The translations under genes and the position numbers were made by a program. A stretch of 27,972 nucleotides of DNA from Deltaproteobacteria bacterium (lineage in GTDB: Bacteria > Desulfobacterota > Syntrophia > Syntrophales > UBA2192), in assembly GCA_026388445.1 (NCBI GenBank), contig JAPLJU010000059.1, forward strand, positions 1 to 27,972, in the 5' to 3' direction. This document shows positions 16,311-23,248 of the stretch, piece after piece. Each line of letters begins with the position of its first letter. Position 1 is the first letter of the stretch. Below the pieces are notes generated by a model, which was not told where the DNA came from, made no database searches, and saw nothing but the letters and a program-made list of their open reading frames with translations.

Positions 16311-16844
16311 TTATTTTGTGACTTTCAAGTTCTTCAACGCTGTAAAAGGGCTGTCCGCCTGTTCCTCCCGGCAACTGCAGGAGGATACGTTCATATTCGT
16401 CCCGCAGTGGGGACAAAGCCCCTGGCAATTCTCCCGGCAAAGTGGCTTGAAAGGGATCTGGAGAAGAATCTGCTCGTAAACCAGGGATTCAAGATCGATC
16501 AGGTCTTCCCTGTAAAACCCAAAAGCATCATCTTCGCCTGACCACTCTCCTTCACCTATCACATCCTCCCGGAAGGGGATCAAGGTATAGTGTGCATCAC
16601 CCTTCACGGGCAGGGTAAAGGATTCAAGACAGCGCCCACAGTCAAAATCGATCTCAGTTTCCAGATGGAGATCGAGACTGACCGTTTCCTGGATCTTGGA
16701 TATATCGCAGGACACGTCAAGCGTGTGGGGATGGAAATCCATTCCCCGGTCCACCTTCACGATATCCTTTAACTTTTCATCATCCAGCCTGAAATGGTGC
16801 TTGAGTCCCTCTTCGGGGATATTCGAAACCTTAATCGTCGTCAT
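16311..16844 (-). CDS. yceD: DUF177 (YceD) family protein
   Basis: A 177-residue protein of the DUF177/YceD family, nearly always encoded directly before rpmF and linked to 23S rRNA or large-subunit assembly. Family marks include the Cys pair in CGRCLESFTLPV in the middle and a C-terminal cluster CRENCQGLCPHCGTNMN, probably binding zinc. The C-terminal Cys-rich segment ends in SCSCREEQ, followed by the FTALKNLK end typical of this family. The gene is the first of the long minus-strand block. Confidence 0.88.
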   Translation of the reverse strand: MTTIKVSNIPEEGLKHHFRLDDEKLKDIVKVDRGMDFHPHTLDVSCDISKIQETVSLDLHLETEIDFDCGRCLESFTLPVKGDAHYTLIPFREDVIGEGEWSGEDDAFGFYREDLIDLESLVYEQILLQIPFKPLCRENCQGLCPHCGTNMNVSSCSCREEQADSPFTALKNLKVTK

Positions 16845-17040
16845 GTGTGAAGAGTAAAATAAACATATCCCCTGAAAGAAGCAACTTCTTTTATATGGGG
16901 TTAAATTGCATTTGTAGATTATAAATTGGCCCTCCTGTCAAGGAAATTATTTCATTTTCAGCCATGTAGAGCCGCTGTAGTACCTGTGACATGCCCGTCC
17001 TGTGAAAGTGTAACGGTCTCTGCGGGAGGGGAAATGCGGC

Positions 17041-17068
17041 TTGACAAAGGCCGGAGGGTGTATATATG
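17041..17068 (+). promoter_or_regulatory. Promoter of gltX
   Basis: TTGACA at 17041-17046 and TATATG at 17063-17068, 16 bases apart. Transcription would begin about 25 bases before the gltX start, leaving a short leader without a clear Shine-Dalgarno sequence. The rest of the 255-base divergent gap (16845-17099) shows only a poorly spaced TTGACA/TATAAT pair on the minus strand (16936-16941 and 16918-16923, 12 bases apart), so the yceD promoter is uncertain. Confidence 0.55.
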
Positions 17069-17099
17069 AAAGGCAACAAAAAAGCGGCGGTTTTTCTTC

Positions 17100-18512
17100 A
17101 TGAAAAGTTCTCAAAAAGGCGGGGTCCGAACCCGCTTTGCCCCATCACCGACGGGTTTTCTCCACATCGGCGGGGCCCGGACGGCGCTCTTCAACTGGCT
17201 CTTTGCTAGGCACCACCAGGGGGCCTTCATCCTGAGAATCGAAGACACGGACCAGCTTCGCTCGACCGAGGAATCGACGCGGGCCATCCTGGACGCCATG
17301 ACCTGGCTCGGGCTCACCTGGGACGAGGGTCCCTATTTTCAGGCCCAGCGCGTACACCTCCACAAAGAGGCCGTGGAAAGGCTCATCGGGGAGGGGAAGG
17401 CCTATTACTGCGTCTGCCCGCAGGCACTGCTGCAGGAAAAGCGAAAAAAGGCTCTCGCCACAGGGCAGAAGCCCAAGTATGACGGCACCTGCCGGGACCG
17501 AAACCTTCCGAAATCGCCCGACTCCGTCGTCCGCTTCCGGTGCCCACACACCGGGGTGACCGTTGTCAGGGACCTCGTCAAGGGGACGGTGCAGTTTTCA
17601 AACGAGGAGCTCGATGATCTCGTGATCGAGCGAAGTGACGGATATCCCACCTACAACTTTGCCGTGGTTGTGGACGACGCCCTCATGGCGATCACCCACG
17701 TCATCCGGGGCGATGACCACCTGAACAACACGCCGCGGCAGATCCTCATTTATGAAGCCCTCGGTTATCCGATCCCCGAGTTCGGCCATGTGCCCATGAT
17801 TCTCGGCTCTGACAAGACGAGGCTCAGCAAGCGTCATGGGGCCACCTCGGTCATGGCCTACAAGGACATGGGGTACCTGCCCGAAGCGCTCGTGAACTAC
17901 CTGGTGAGGCTGGGCTGGTCCCATGGAGACCAGGAGATCTTCACCGCGAAAGAGCTCATCGAGTATTTTTCACTGGATTCGGTCGGGAAGTCGGCCGCCG
18001 TCTTCAACCCCGAAAAGCTCCTGTGGCTCAACCAGCACTACATCCGGCAGAGCGAGGCAGGCCGGCTCGCCCTGGAGATCGTCCCCTTTCTGGAAAACAT
18101 GGGCATCCGGGCGCCGAACAGTGATTTTGTCAAAAGTGTTGTCCTCGACCTCCAGTCCCGTTCGAAAACCCTGATCGAAATGGCCGAGTCTGCAGCCTTC
18201 TATTTCTGCGACGATATCACCTGCGACGAGAAGCTCCGCAAGGAATACCTGAATCCGGAAGGTCTGGGTTATCTGGAGGCCGTGATGCAGAGACTCCCGT
18301 CCCTGGAGCGTTTCACGAAGGAAGGGATCGAGAATCTCTTGCGAACCATCTCCGAGGAGCGCGGGGCGAAGCTCAAGGCCGTCGTGCAGCCTCTGCGCGT
18401 GGCGCTCACGGGTAAGACGGTCAGCCCCGGGATCGATCAGGTCATGATGACACTCGGGAAGGAGAGGGTTCTCCAGCGGATTCAGAAAGTGCTCAAAAGC
18501 GGGAAACCTTAG
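17100..18512 (+). CDS. gltX: Glutamyl-tRNA synthetase
   Basis: A 470-residue class I synthetase. RFAPSPTGFLHIGGARTAL holds the HIGH-type motif (HIGG, residues 22-25) and LSKRHGA near residue 241 is the KMSKS equivalent. FAVVVDDALMAITHVIRGDDHLNNTPRQ is a core GluRS segment. The C-terminal helical anticodon-binding domain is present. The only usable start is the ATG at 17100, because a stop lies 11 codons upstream in frame. No good ribosome-binding site is seen. Genes for tRNA-Gln and tRNA-Glu follow immediately. If this organism lacks GlnRS, this enzyme would also have to charge tRNA-Gln for amidation, but the sequence here does not settle that. Confidence 0.97.
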   Translation: MKSSQKGGVRTRFAPSPTGFLHIGGARTALFNWLFARHHQGAFILRIEDTDQLRSTEESTRAILDAMTWLGLTWDEGPYFQAQRVHLHKEAVERLIGEGKAYYCVCPQALLQEKRKKALATGQKPKYDGTCRDRNLPKSPDSVVRFRCPHTGVTVVRDLVKGTVQFSNEELDDLVIERSDGYPTYNFAVVVDDALMAITHVIRGDDHLNNTPRQILIYEALGYPIPEFGHVPMILGSDKTRLSKRHGATSVMAYKDMGYLPEALVNYLVRLGWSHGDQEIFTAKELIEYFSLDSVGKSAAVFNPEKLLWLNQHYIRQSEAGRLALEIVPFLENMGIRAPNSDFVKSVVLDLQSRSKTLIEMAESAAFYFCDDITCDEKLRKEYLNPEGLGYLEAVMQRLPSLERFTKEGIENLLRTISEERGAKLKAVVQPLRVALTGKTVSPGIDQVMMTLGKERVLQRIQKVLKSGKP

Positions 18513-18523
18513 GAAATTTCGTG

Positions 18524-18552
18524 TTGACATTGAGTGGCGAATTGTCTAAATT
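18524..18552 (+). promoter_or_regulatory. Promoter of the tRNA-Gln/tRNA-Glu pair
   Basis: TTGACA at 18524-18529 and TAAATT at 18547-18552, with a 17-base spacer, just after the gltX stop and about 25 bases before tRNA-Gln. The tRNAs can therefore be transcribed apart from gltX. Confidence 0.6.
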
Positions 18553-18577
18553 CGCGCCTTCTCAATTCAGACGCCAC

Positions 18578-18651
18578 TGGGGGATCGTCTAGCGGTAGGA
18601 CTCAGGACTCTGGATCCTGCTACCTAGGTTCGAATCCTAGTCCCCCAGCCA
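18578..18651 (+). tRNA. tRNA-Gln (anticodon CUG)
   Basis: A complete cloverleaf: acceptor arms TGGGGGA / TCCCCCA, anticodon stem CAGGA / TCCTG around loop CTCTGGA (anticodon CTG), T-arm CTAGG-TTCGAAT-CCTAG, discriminator G and encoded CCA. The weak U1-A72 pair and G73 match tRNA-Gln. It reads CAG codons only, so a UUG isoacceptor must lie elsewhere. Confidence 0.96.
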
Positions 18652-18652
18652 T

Positions 18653-18727
18653 GGTCCCATCGTCTAGCGGTTAGGACGCTGGCCTCTCACGCCGGAAACA
18701 AGGGTTCGATTCCCTTTGGGACCACCA
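18653..18727 (+). tRNA. tRNA-Glu (anticodon CUC)
   Basis: A complete cloverleaf one base after tRNA-Gln: acceptor arms GGTCCCA / TGGGACC, anticodon loop CTCTCAC (anticodon CTC), T-arm AAGGG-TTCGATT-CCCTT, discriminator A and encoded CCA. It reads GAG. A degenerate copy of its 3' half is found on the same strand at 20256-20298. Confidence 0.96.
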
Positions 18728-18734
18728 GATATTC

Positions 18735-18776
18735 AAAAACCCCCTTGATCGAGTGAATGCGGTCAAGGGGGTTTTT
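18735..18776. terminator. Bidirectional intrinsic terminator
   Basis: Arms AACCCCCTTGATC and GGTCAAGGGGGTT around an 11-base loop, with an A-run on the left and a T-run on the right. It ends tRNA transcription on the + strand and, in reverse, the convergent ACT-domain gene whose stop codon starts at 18779. Confidence 0.85.
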
Positions 18777-18778
18777 TG

Positions 18779-19210
18779 CTACAGCCGCATGAAGTCTTCC
18801 TGCGATAAGAGGTTGAAACCCTTTCTCACGAGAAGGGTCTTCGCAAAATCAGGGTTGTCGACCCGAAGGATCACAACAGCCTCGCCCCCCAACTTGTCCA
18901 GAAACGTGTAGAGGTAATCCACATTCAAATCCTCGTCGGCCAGTGTACGCAACGCCTTTCCGAGTCCCCCGGGTTCGTCGGCCACCCGCACGGCGAGCAC
19001 CTCCACTTTCTGGATGTTGTAACCCTTCTTGCCGAGCAGCTCTGCAACATGAGAAGGGTCCGGGACGATCATCCGGATGACGCCGAAATCCCTCGACTCG
19101 GCAACGCTGAGGGCGCGAATGTTGATGCCCTTTGCGCCGAGATACTCGGTCAGCTCCGCAAGCACCCCTGCCCTGTTATCCAGAAAGACCGACAGTTGTG
19201 TAATCTTCAT
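18779..19210 (-). CDS. Tandem ACT-domain protein
   Basis: A 143-residue protein made of two ACT domains (about residues 1-70 and 71-143): KITQLSVFLDNRAGVLAELTEYL begins the first and EVLAVRVADEPGGLGKALRTLAD the second. ACT domains bind amino acids and regulate enzymes. Free-standing double-ACT proteins like this are often encoded beside aryl-CoA ligase or indolepyruvate:ferredoxin oxidoreductase genes in anaerobes. Here the partner is a phosphotransacylase 25 bases upstream on the same strand, implying cotranscription. The ligand is unknown. Confidence 0.85.
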   Translation of the reverse strand: MKITQLSVFLDNRAGVLAELTEYLGAKGINIRALSVAESRDFGVIRMIVPDPSHVAELLGKKGYNIQKVEVLAVRVADEPGGLGKALRTLADEDLNVDYLYTFLDKLGGEAVVILRVDNPDFAKTLLVRKGFNLLSQEDFMRL

Positions 19211-19235
19211 GCCCCGTTCTCACCATGTAAATGCA

Positions 19236-20159
19236 TCATGCCGGCTGCCTCCCCGACGAGCAAAGCAGAACCCCCAGGGCGATGGAGGCCAGTCTTGCCT
19301 CAGGCGGATCGGATCGCGAGCTGATCAGGATAGGAACCTTCGCGCCGACGATGACATGAGCGAGGTTCTTCCCTCCATAGTAGACCAGCGCCTTTCCAAA
19401 GATATTGCCCGCTTCCAGGCCCGGCATGATGAGAATGTCAGCGGAACCGGCCACCGGCGATTCCACCTTTTTGATCTTTGCGGCCTCCATGGAAATGGCA
19501 TTGTCCAGAGCAAAAGGACCGTCCACAATGCAGTCTGGGATCTCTCCGTAGGAGCATATCTTGGCCAAAGCAAGGGCATCCACCGTTGATTGTACTTCCG
19601 GTTGCACCTTTTCCACACCCGAAAGAATGGCCACCTTCGGGACCTTTATTCCGAGGGCATGAGCGACCGTCACGGCGTTTTTGATGATGCCGATCTTCGC
19701 CTTCAAATCCGGAGCAACATTAACGCCGCCATCGGAGGCCAGCGTAATGGACTGTCGGCCTTCCCGGTTGTCCTCGAAGATAAAAACGTCGCTCATAAGG
19801 TTTCCCGTCCTCAGGTTCCGGGAACCGCGCAACGCCGCGCCCAGGAGTTTGTTGGTCGAAATGCTCCCCTTCAGGAGAATGTCAACGGCATCCGACGCGG
19901 CCAGTTGAACACCGTATTCCGCCGCCCGGTCCGCATCTTTTTCATTGTAAATTTCGAAACGCTTGAGGGGGATTTTCAAATCCTTCAGCAGGGACTCCAT
20001 CAGGCTCGACTGCCCGATCAGAATGCCTTCGGCCAGACCCTCTACCTGCGCGTCGTTGATCGCTTCAATCGACGTCGTCTCATGGGGCAGAATGACGGCA
20101 ACCTTCCTGGGTCCCCGGGAAGCGGCCTCCTTTATCAGCATCTTGAAATCTCTGACCAT
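19236..20159 (-). CDS. Phosphate acetyl/butyryltransferase family protein
   Basis: A 307-residue protein of the PTA/PTB family, which exchanges CoA for phosphate on acyl-CoA to give acyl phosphate, usually for ATP formation by a kinase. Family segments include the ILLKGSISTNKLLGAAL loop, the SDVFIFE block, VAILSGVEKVQPEVQSTVDA, DCIVDGPFALDNAIS and ADILIMPGLEAGNIFGKALVYYGG. These resemble phosphate butyryltransferase more than Pta. No acyl kinase gene is adjacent. A likely ribosome-binding site is GAGGAAC. It forms a two-gene unit with the ACT protein and its own promoter. The acyl substrate cannot be assigned. Confidence 0.88.
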   Translation of the reverse strand: MVRDFKMLIKEAASRGPRKVAVILPHETTSIEAINDAQVEGLAEGILIGQSSLMESLLKDLKIPLKRFEIYNEKDADRAAEYGVQLAASDAVDILLKGSISTNKLLGAALRGSRNLRTGNLMSDVFIFEDNREGRQSITLASDGGVNVAPDLKAKIGIIKNAVTVAHALGIKVPKVAILSGVEKVQPEVQSTVDALALAKICSYGEIPDCIVDGPFALDNAISMEAAKIKKVESPVAGSADILIMPGLEAGNIFGKALVYYGGKNLAHVIVGAKVPILISSRSDPPEARLASIALGVLLCSSGRQPA

Positions 20160-20214
20160 GTTGCCCGTTCCTCGCCAGGTTATCCCGAAGGACGTTCCCC
20201 GGTCGATGAGGCAT

Positions 20215-20241
20215 CTTATACACTTTCGGGGGATTCGTCAA
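20215..20241 (-). promoter_or_regulatory. Promoter of the ptb-ACT pair
   Basis: On the minus strand TTGACG (20241-20236) and TATAAG (20220-20215) are 15 bases apart, about 56 bases ahead of the phosphotransacylase start. The spacer is short, so the assignment is moderate. It lies inside the interval bounded by the tRNA-Glu remnant. Confidence 0.45.
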
Positions 20242-20255
20242 TGAAGCTAGAGCGG

Positions 20256-20298
20256 CTCTCACGCCGGAAACCAGAATTCGATTCCCTTCGGGACCACC
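20256..20298 (+). pseudogene. tRNA-Glu 3'-half remnant
   Basis: Forty-three bases align without gaps to tRNA-Glu from the anticodon loop to the CCA end (18684-18726), with 39 identities. The substitutions destroy the T-stem (AAGGG becomes CAGAA) and change one acceptor base, so it cannot be a working tRNA. Just upstream, CTAGAGCGG resembles the tRNA D-arm CTAGCGG, so it may be a decayed whole tRNA with an internal deletion. The other reading is a partial copy left by integration at the tRNA gene. Confidence 0.85.
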
Positions 20299-20303
20299 GG
20301 AAA

Positions 20304-20346
20304 AATAGAGACCCCCTGAATCCGCCGGATTCAGGGGGTCTCTATT
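20304..20346 (-). terminator. Intrinsic terminator with a perfect 20-bp stem
   Basis: Two perfectly complementary 20-base arms (20304-20323 and 20327-20346) flank a 3-base loop. On the minus strand the right-hand side ends in a run of five T, making it the terminator for the minus-strand genes ending at 20394. On the + strand no T-run follows. Confidence 0.85.
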
Positions 20347-20393
20347 GAGGTGCGAAAACACGAAGGTTATCACCCGCAGGGCGCACCCCCGGT

Positions 20394-20654
20394 CTATGTC
20401 GTGCGGGAGACCTTCAGGAAGAGATCGCGGGCGATGTCGTTTTTGCTCCTCCCCTCGACGGGTATGCCCCTGGCCCTTGCCTCGTCGCAGAGAAGATCCC
20501 AGGGCATCTCCTGCAGGAGGGGATAGCTGTGCAGAGGAGACCGGAAGTAGGCTTCCAGACTTTCATTTCGCCGGTCTTCAGCCCCATCGCTTTCGCGGAG
20601 GGCTCGGAGGATTTCTCTTGTGAAGAGTTCGCGGCGGCTGATGCGGTCGGCCAT
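20394..20654 (-). CDS. Hypothetical 86-residue protein
   Basis: A small charged, probably cytosolic protein with no membrane segment and no family that I recognise. The N-terminal third is Arg/Glu-rich (DRISRRELFTREILRALRES). The C-terminal half (YFRSPLHSYPLLQEMPW, then ARARGIPVEGRSKNDIARDLF) looks like a compact helical fold. It begins with ATG after AGAGG and TTTTTAT. It is the last gene of the run that includes the 10-span membrane protein, but a strong hairpin lies between them and may reduce or tune its expression. Confidence 0.65.
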   Translation of the reverse strand: MADRISRRELFTREILRALRESDGAEDRRNESLEAYFRSPLHSYPLLQEMPWDLLCDEARARGIPVEGRSKNDIARDLFLKVSRTT

Positions 20655-20676
20655 ATAAAAACCTCTTTCTGGAGCC

Positions 20677-20710
20677 GCCGCGGCGCCTCCGCAACAGGCG
20701 GCGCCGCGGC
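20677..20710 (-). other. Strong GC hairpin between the 10-span gene and the 86-residue gene
   Basis: Arms GCCGCGGCGCC and GGCGCCGCGGC are perfect (11 bp) around a 12-base loop. On the minus strand a T5 run follows about 17 bases later, immediately before the next start codon. It is too far for a classical terminator. It may be an attenuating or RNA-stabilising element. Confidence 0.5.
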
Positions 20711-20728
20711 TGAAGGTAGCAGATGCGC

Positions 20729-21973
20729 CTAAGATTCTTTTCGAATACGCCTGCCCGGCCAGCAGTCCATGAACCAGCCGTGGTAGAGCATGACGTTGAT
20801 GAAGAGGATCACCGGCGCCATGGGGAACTGCTGGGGGTGCGAGTAACCCGCCTGCGTGCCGAGGAGTCCCGGGCTGAACTTGTAGTATAGCCAGTGGAGG
20901 CCCCAGGCCCCGACGATGACAATCGCCACGCGGACCAGGAGGTTCACTTCCGTGCTGAACTTTCGCGGCCAGTTGTCGAAGTAGAAGTAGAGGGCCAGGG
21001 CCACGGTCAGCAGGATAACGGCCAGTTCGCCGTTGTGGAGGTACCGCCAGTCGGGCGCCATGAGGCGCTTGGCCCCTTCGACGGAGACGCCCCAGACCAT
21101 ATCCTGCATAAAGGTGAAGGTGAAGAAGAGTATCCAGGCCAGAAGCAGGATGAAGGCAAACCCCGCAAGCCCTCTCCAGGGCTGTTTTTCAACCAGGCGG
21201 AAGGGATAATGCTCGAGAATGGTCTCCGTAAGCCAAACCGAGACGGTGGCGCACATGATCCAGCCCACGTTGAAGTTTCCGGACAGGGTCCTGAAGGACT
21301 CGTACCACCAGGGGAAGGCCGCCGTGTATTCCTGCCAGGGGTAGAAGAGGACGCGATAGTGCGGGTGCATGAAGATGAAATAGGCGTAGGTGGTGAACAG
21401 GAAGGTCACGGCAAGAACCGTAAATCCTTTGGCGGGCTGCTGCAGCCTGTGCCAGGGGTAGTTCTCGAAGGCCGAAGGCCAGATGGGGCTCAGCCACGAC
21501 GCGATGGCCGCCATCATGAGGATGGCAAGCGACGAGTACTCCCGCGAGAAGAAATCGGAAAGCCCCGTTTTCTTGAGTTCCGGCCAGCTGAAATAGGGGA
21601 TGGCCAGCTTTCCGAAGATCCAGTAGTAGAAGACCCAGACGAGAATCCCCGTGATGGCGAAATTGATCCCGATCATGATGAGGCCCTTCTGGAGCGGGTG
21701 GGTTTTCTCCAGCCACTCGATCTTGAAGGGCCAGAAGTTGAAGATATAAACCTGCCAGATAGCCACGATGAGGAGCCAGCGGATGTACATGTAGCCGTAC
21801 TGGGGCGTGTACCAGCGAAGCCATCCTCTCGGGTCCATGAAGACCCACCAGAGGGCCATGAAGAAGGCAAAGGCGAGCAGGACGTTCACGACTCCCCTCA
21901 CCACGGGCTGTTTGATGATGTGCGTGAATTTACGCTCCTCCAAAAACAGAGTGTCCAATACCTGATGTGACAT
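20729..21973 (-). CDS. Ten-span membrane protein built from five two-helix repeats
   Basis: I do not recognise the family. The 414-residue protein has about ten hydrophobic segments and is very rich in Trp, Tyr and Phe. It is built of five units of roughly 70-90 residues, each with two spans. Entry motifs at unit starts are KQPVVRG (21-27), HPLQKG (92-97), QPAKG (179-183) and QPWRG (264-268), with LLVRV less clear for unit five. Exit motifs at unit ends are NFWPF (79-83), ENYPW (170-174), EHYPF (254-258), DNWPR (333-337) and DCWPG (403-407). The ATG at 21973 follows GGAGGTGAT. A GTG at 21982 would lie inside that site. It lies 20 bases after a Tat-exported MBL-fold gene, so the two probably form one membrane-periplasm unit. 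The function is unknown. Confidence 0.85.
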   Translation of the reverse strand: MSHQVLDTLFLEERKFTHIIKQPVVRGVVNVLLAFAFFMALWWVFMDPRGWLRWYTPQYGYMYIRWLLIVAIWQVYIFNFWPFKIEWLEKTHPLQKGLIMIGINFAITGILVWVFYYWIFGKLAIPYFSWPELKKTGLSDFFSREYSSLAILMMAAIASWLSPIWPSAFENYPWHRLQQPAKGFTVLAVTFLFTTYAYFIFMHPHYRVLFYPWQEYTAAFPWWYESFRTLSGNFNVGWIMCATVSVWLTETILEHYPFRLVEKQPWRGLAGFAFILLLAWILFFTFTFMQDMVWGVSVEGAKRLMAPDWRYLHNGELAVILLTVALALYFYFDNWPRKFSTEVNLLVRVAIVIVGAWGLHWLYYKFSPGLLGTQAGYSHPQQFPMAPVILFINVMLYHGWFMDCWPGRRIRKES

Positions 21974-21993
21974 TTGTATCACCTCCCCCTTCG

Positions 21994-23085
21994 TTAGGCG
22001 ATTGCGAGTTCATCTCCGTTACCGAGGTAGATATCCCGCTTGGTCATGTTGCGGGCCGTTCCCTTGATGACCGGGAGCCCCGCCTTGTGCATCTTTTCCG
22101 CCGTGATGAAGCCGGTGCAGTGGTTGCAGCCGATCTTCTGCACGCCATACTTGTTGAAGGCCATGATGAGGTCGTCATACTGGGGATCCCAGTCCTCGAA
22201 GGGCGAAATGTGAAGGCCGCCCTCAATGGCGTAGATCTTCTCCCCGCCCTTGACCTTCTTCCGGACCTCCTCCATGTAGCTGATGATCCCCTGGTGGCAG
22301 CAGCCCGTGACGAGGACCAGCCCCTTATCCTTCACATTGAAGACGAAGGCCTGCTCTCCGAAGACCCTGAGGATGATGGGAACGTCAAAAGTCATGAGCG
22401 CGATCCCCGGGTAGAGGATATTCACCTTGCTGGAGTCGAGAACGGTCATCTTCCCCCGGTGGGGGATGTTGTTGATCGCGTTGGCGGCGGGGAATGACTT
22501 ACCCTTCAGGAAGTCAAAACCCTCCTGGTAAAACCCTTTGGGGACATAAAGGGGGATGTCGGGATAAAACTTCAGTGTCGCCTCGAGGCCGAAGAAATGG
22601 TCAATGTGCTCGTGGGAGAGGACCATGAAGTCGATCTCCTTCTTGGCGAGTTTCTCGGCCACACCCTCTTCACGGAAGCGTTTCTCCATCCAGGCGGGGT
22701 TCCATCCCGTGTCGAAATGGATCTTCATCACCTTGCCGTCCATGAGGGTGGCCTCGATGTAGGTCGAAAATCCCCCCAGGTTGCTTCCCTGGTAACCGGC
22801 CGCAACACCGGCGCAAGTCCAGGGAATCGTGTACTGATTGACGAGCAGCCCTCCGGCCCCCTTGACATCGTTCAGGAACACGTTGTTATCGTACCAGGAG
22901 GTCTCGGAGACCACCTTGATCTTCAGCGCCTTGATTTCGCCGATATCCACCTGGTTGAGCTTTTCCTGCGGCAGGAGCTGATTCTTGAAGACCGTGGATG
23001 AAAGACCGGCGGCACCGAGATACCCCGCCATCGTTCCCACGGCCATGCCCTTGATGAATGTTCTTCGAGTGAAATCCTTCTCCAT
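21994..23085 (-). CDS. Tat-exported MBL-fold metallohydrolase (COG1237-like)
   Basis: A 363-residue protein. A twin-arginine signal (TRRTFIKG, Arg7-Arg8, then a hydrophobic stretch to about residue 32) directs the folded protein across the inner membrane. The metallo-beta-lactamase fold carries SHEHIDH (His158, His160, Asp162, His163), GCCHQGI (His264), GGLH (His292) and NHCTG (His322). The GCxHxGI and HCTG elements resemble COG1237, the group containing archaeal ribofuranosylaminobenzene-phosphate synthase. That reaction is unlikely for an exported bacterial protein. No flavodoxin or rubredoxin domain is attached, so it is not a flavodiiron protein. It lies between a 41-residue membrane peptide and the 10-span protein. 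Substrate unknown. Confidence 0.88.
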   Translation of the reverse strand: MEKDFTRRTFIKGMAVGTMAGYLGAAGLSSTVFKNQLLPQEKLNQVDIGEIKALKIKVVSETSWYDNNVFLNDVKGAGGLLVNQYTIPWTCAGVAAGYQGSNLGGFSTYIEATLMDGKVMKIHFDTGWNPAWMEKRFREEGVAEKLAKKEIDFMVLSHEHIDHFFGLEATLKFYPDIPLYVPKGFYQEGFDFLKGKSFPAANAINNIPHRGKMTVLDSSKVNILYPGIALMTFDVPIILRVFGEQAFVFNVKDKGLVLVTGCCHQGIISYMEEVRKKVKGGEKIYAIEGGLHISPFEDWDPQYDDLIMAFNKYGVQKIGCNHCTGFITAEKMHKAGLPVIKGTARNMTKRDIYLGNGDELAIA

Positions 23086-23103
23086 CTTCTCACCCCCCCT
23101 CTC

Positions 23104-23229
23104 TCACTTGGCCATGATGAGCAGTGCATAGGTTAAGCAAAACAAAGCGACGCCGACCAGAATCCCCACGGCGATGCCGCTTCCCCATCCCGATTTTTCC
23201 TGAGCTTCCGCAGTCTTTGCTTCTTCCAT
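23104..23229 (-). CDS. Small single-span membrane protein (41 residues)
   Basis: A short gene of 41 codons with a strong ribosome-binding site (AGGAGGTGGGGTAT before ATG). The peptide has a charged, soluble N-terminus (EEAKTAEAQEKSGWGSG) and a single hydrophobic segment (AVGILVGVALFCLTYALLIM, about residues 20-39) ending in Lys. It lies 18 bases before the Tat MBL-fold gene and 19 bases after the 296-residue gene, so it is an integral operon member. It may be an assembly or anchoring subunit for the neighbouring membrane protein. No homologue is recognised. Confidence 0.75.
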   Translation of the reverse strand: MEEAKTAEAQEKSGWGSGIAVGILVGVALFCLTYALLIMAK

Positions 23230-23248
23230 ATACCCCACCTCCTGAATG

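Noticed and set aside
16891..17079. A 62-codon minus-strand frame in the yceD-gltX gap
   Set aside because: It overlaps promoter elements, lacks a ribosome-binding site and shows no protein-like pattern.
20256..20298. A second functional tRNA-Glu
   Set aside because: The T-stem pairing is destroyed and a proper 5' acceptor half is missing.
20894..21970. A 358-codon + strand frame opposite the 10-span gene
   Set aside because: It is charged, low-complexity and lacks a ribosome-binding site. The minus-strand frame shows ordered membrane segments and repeat motifs instead.
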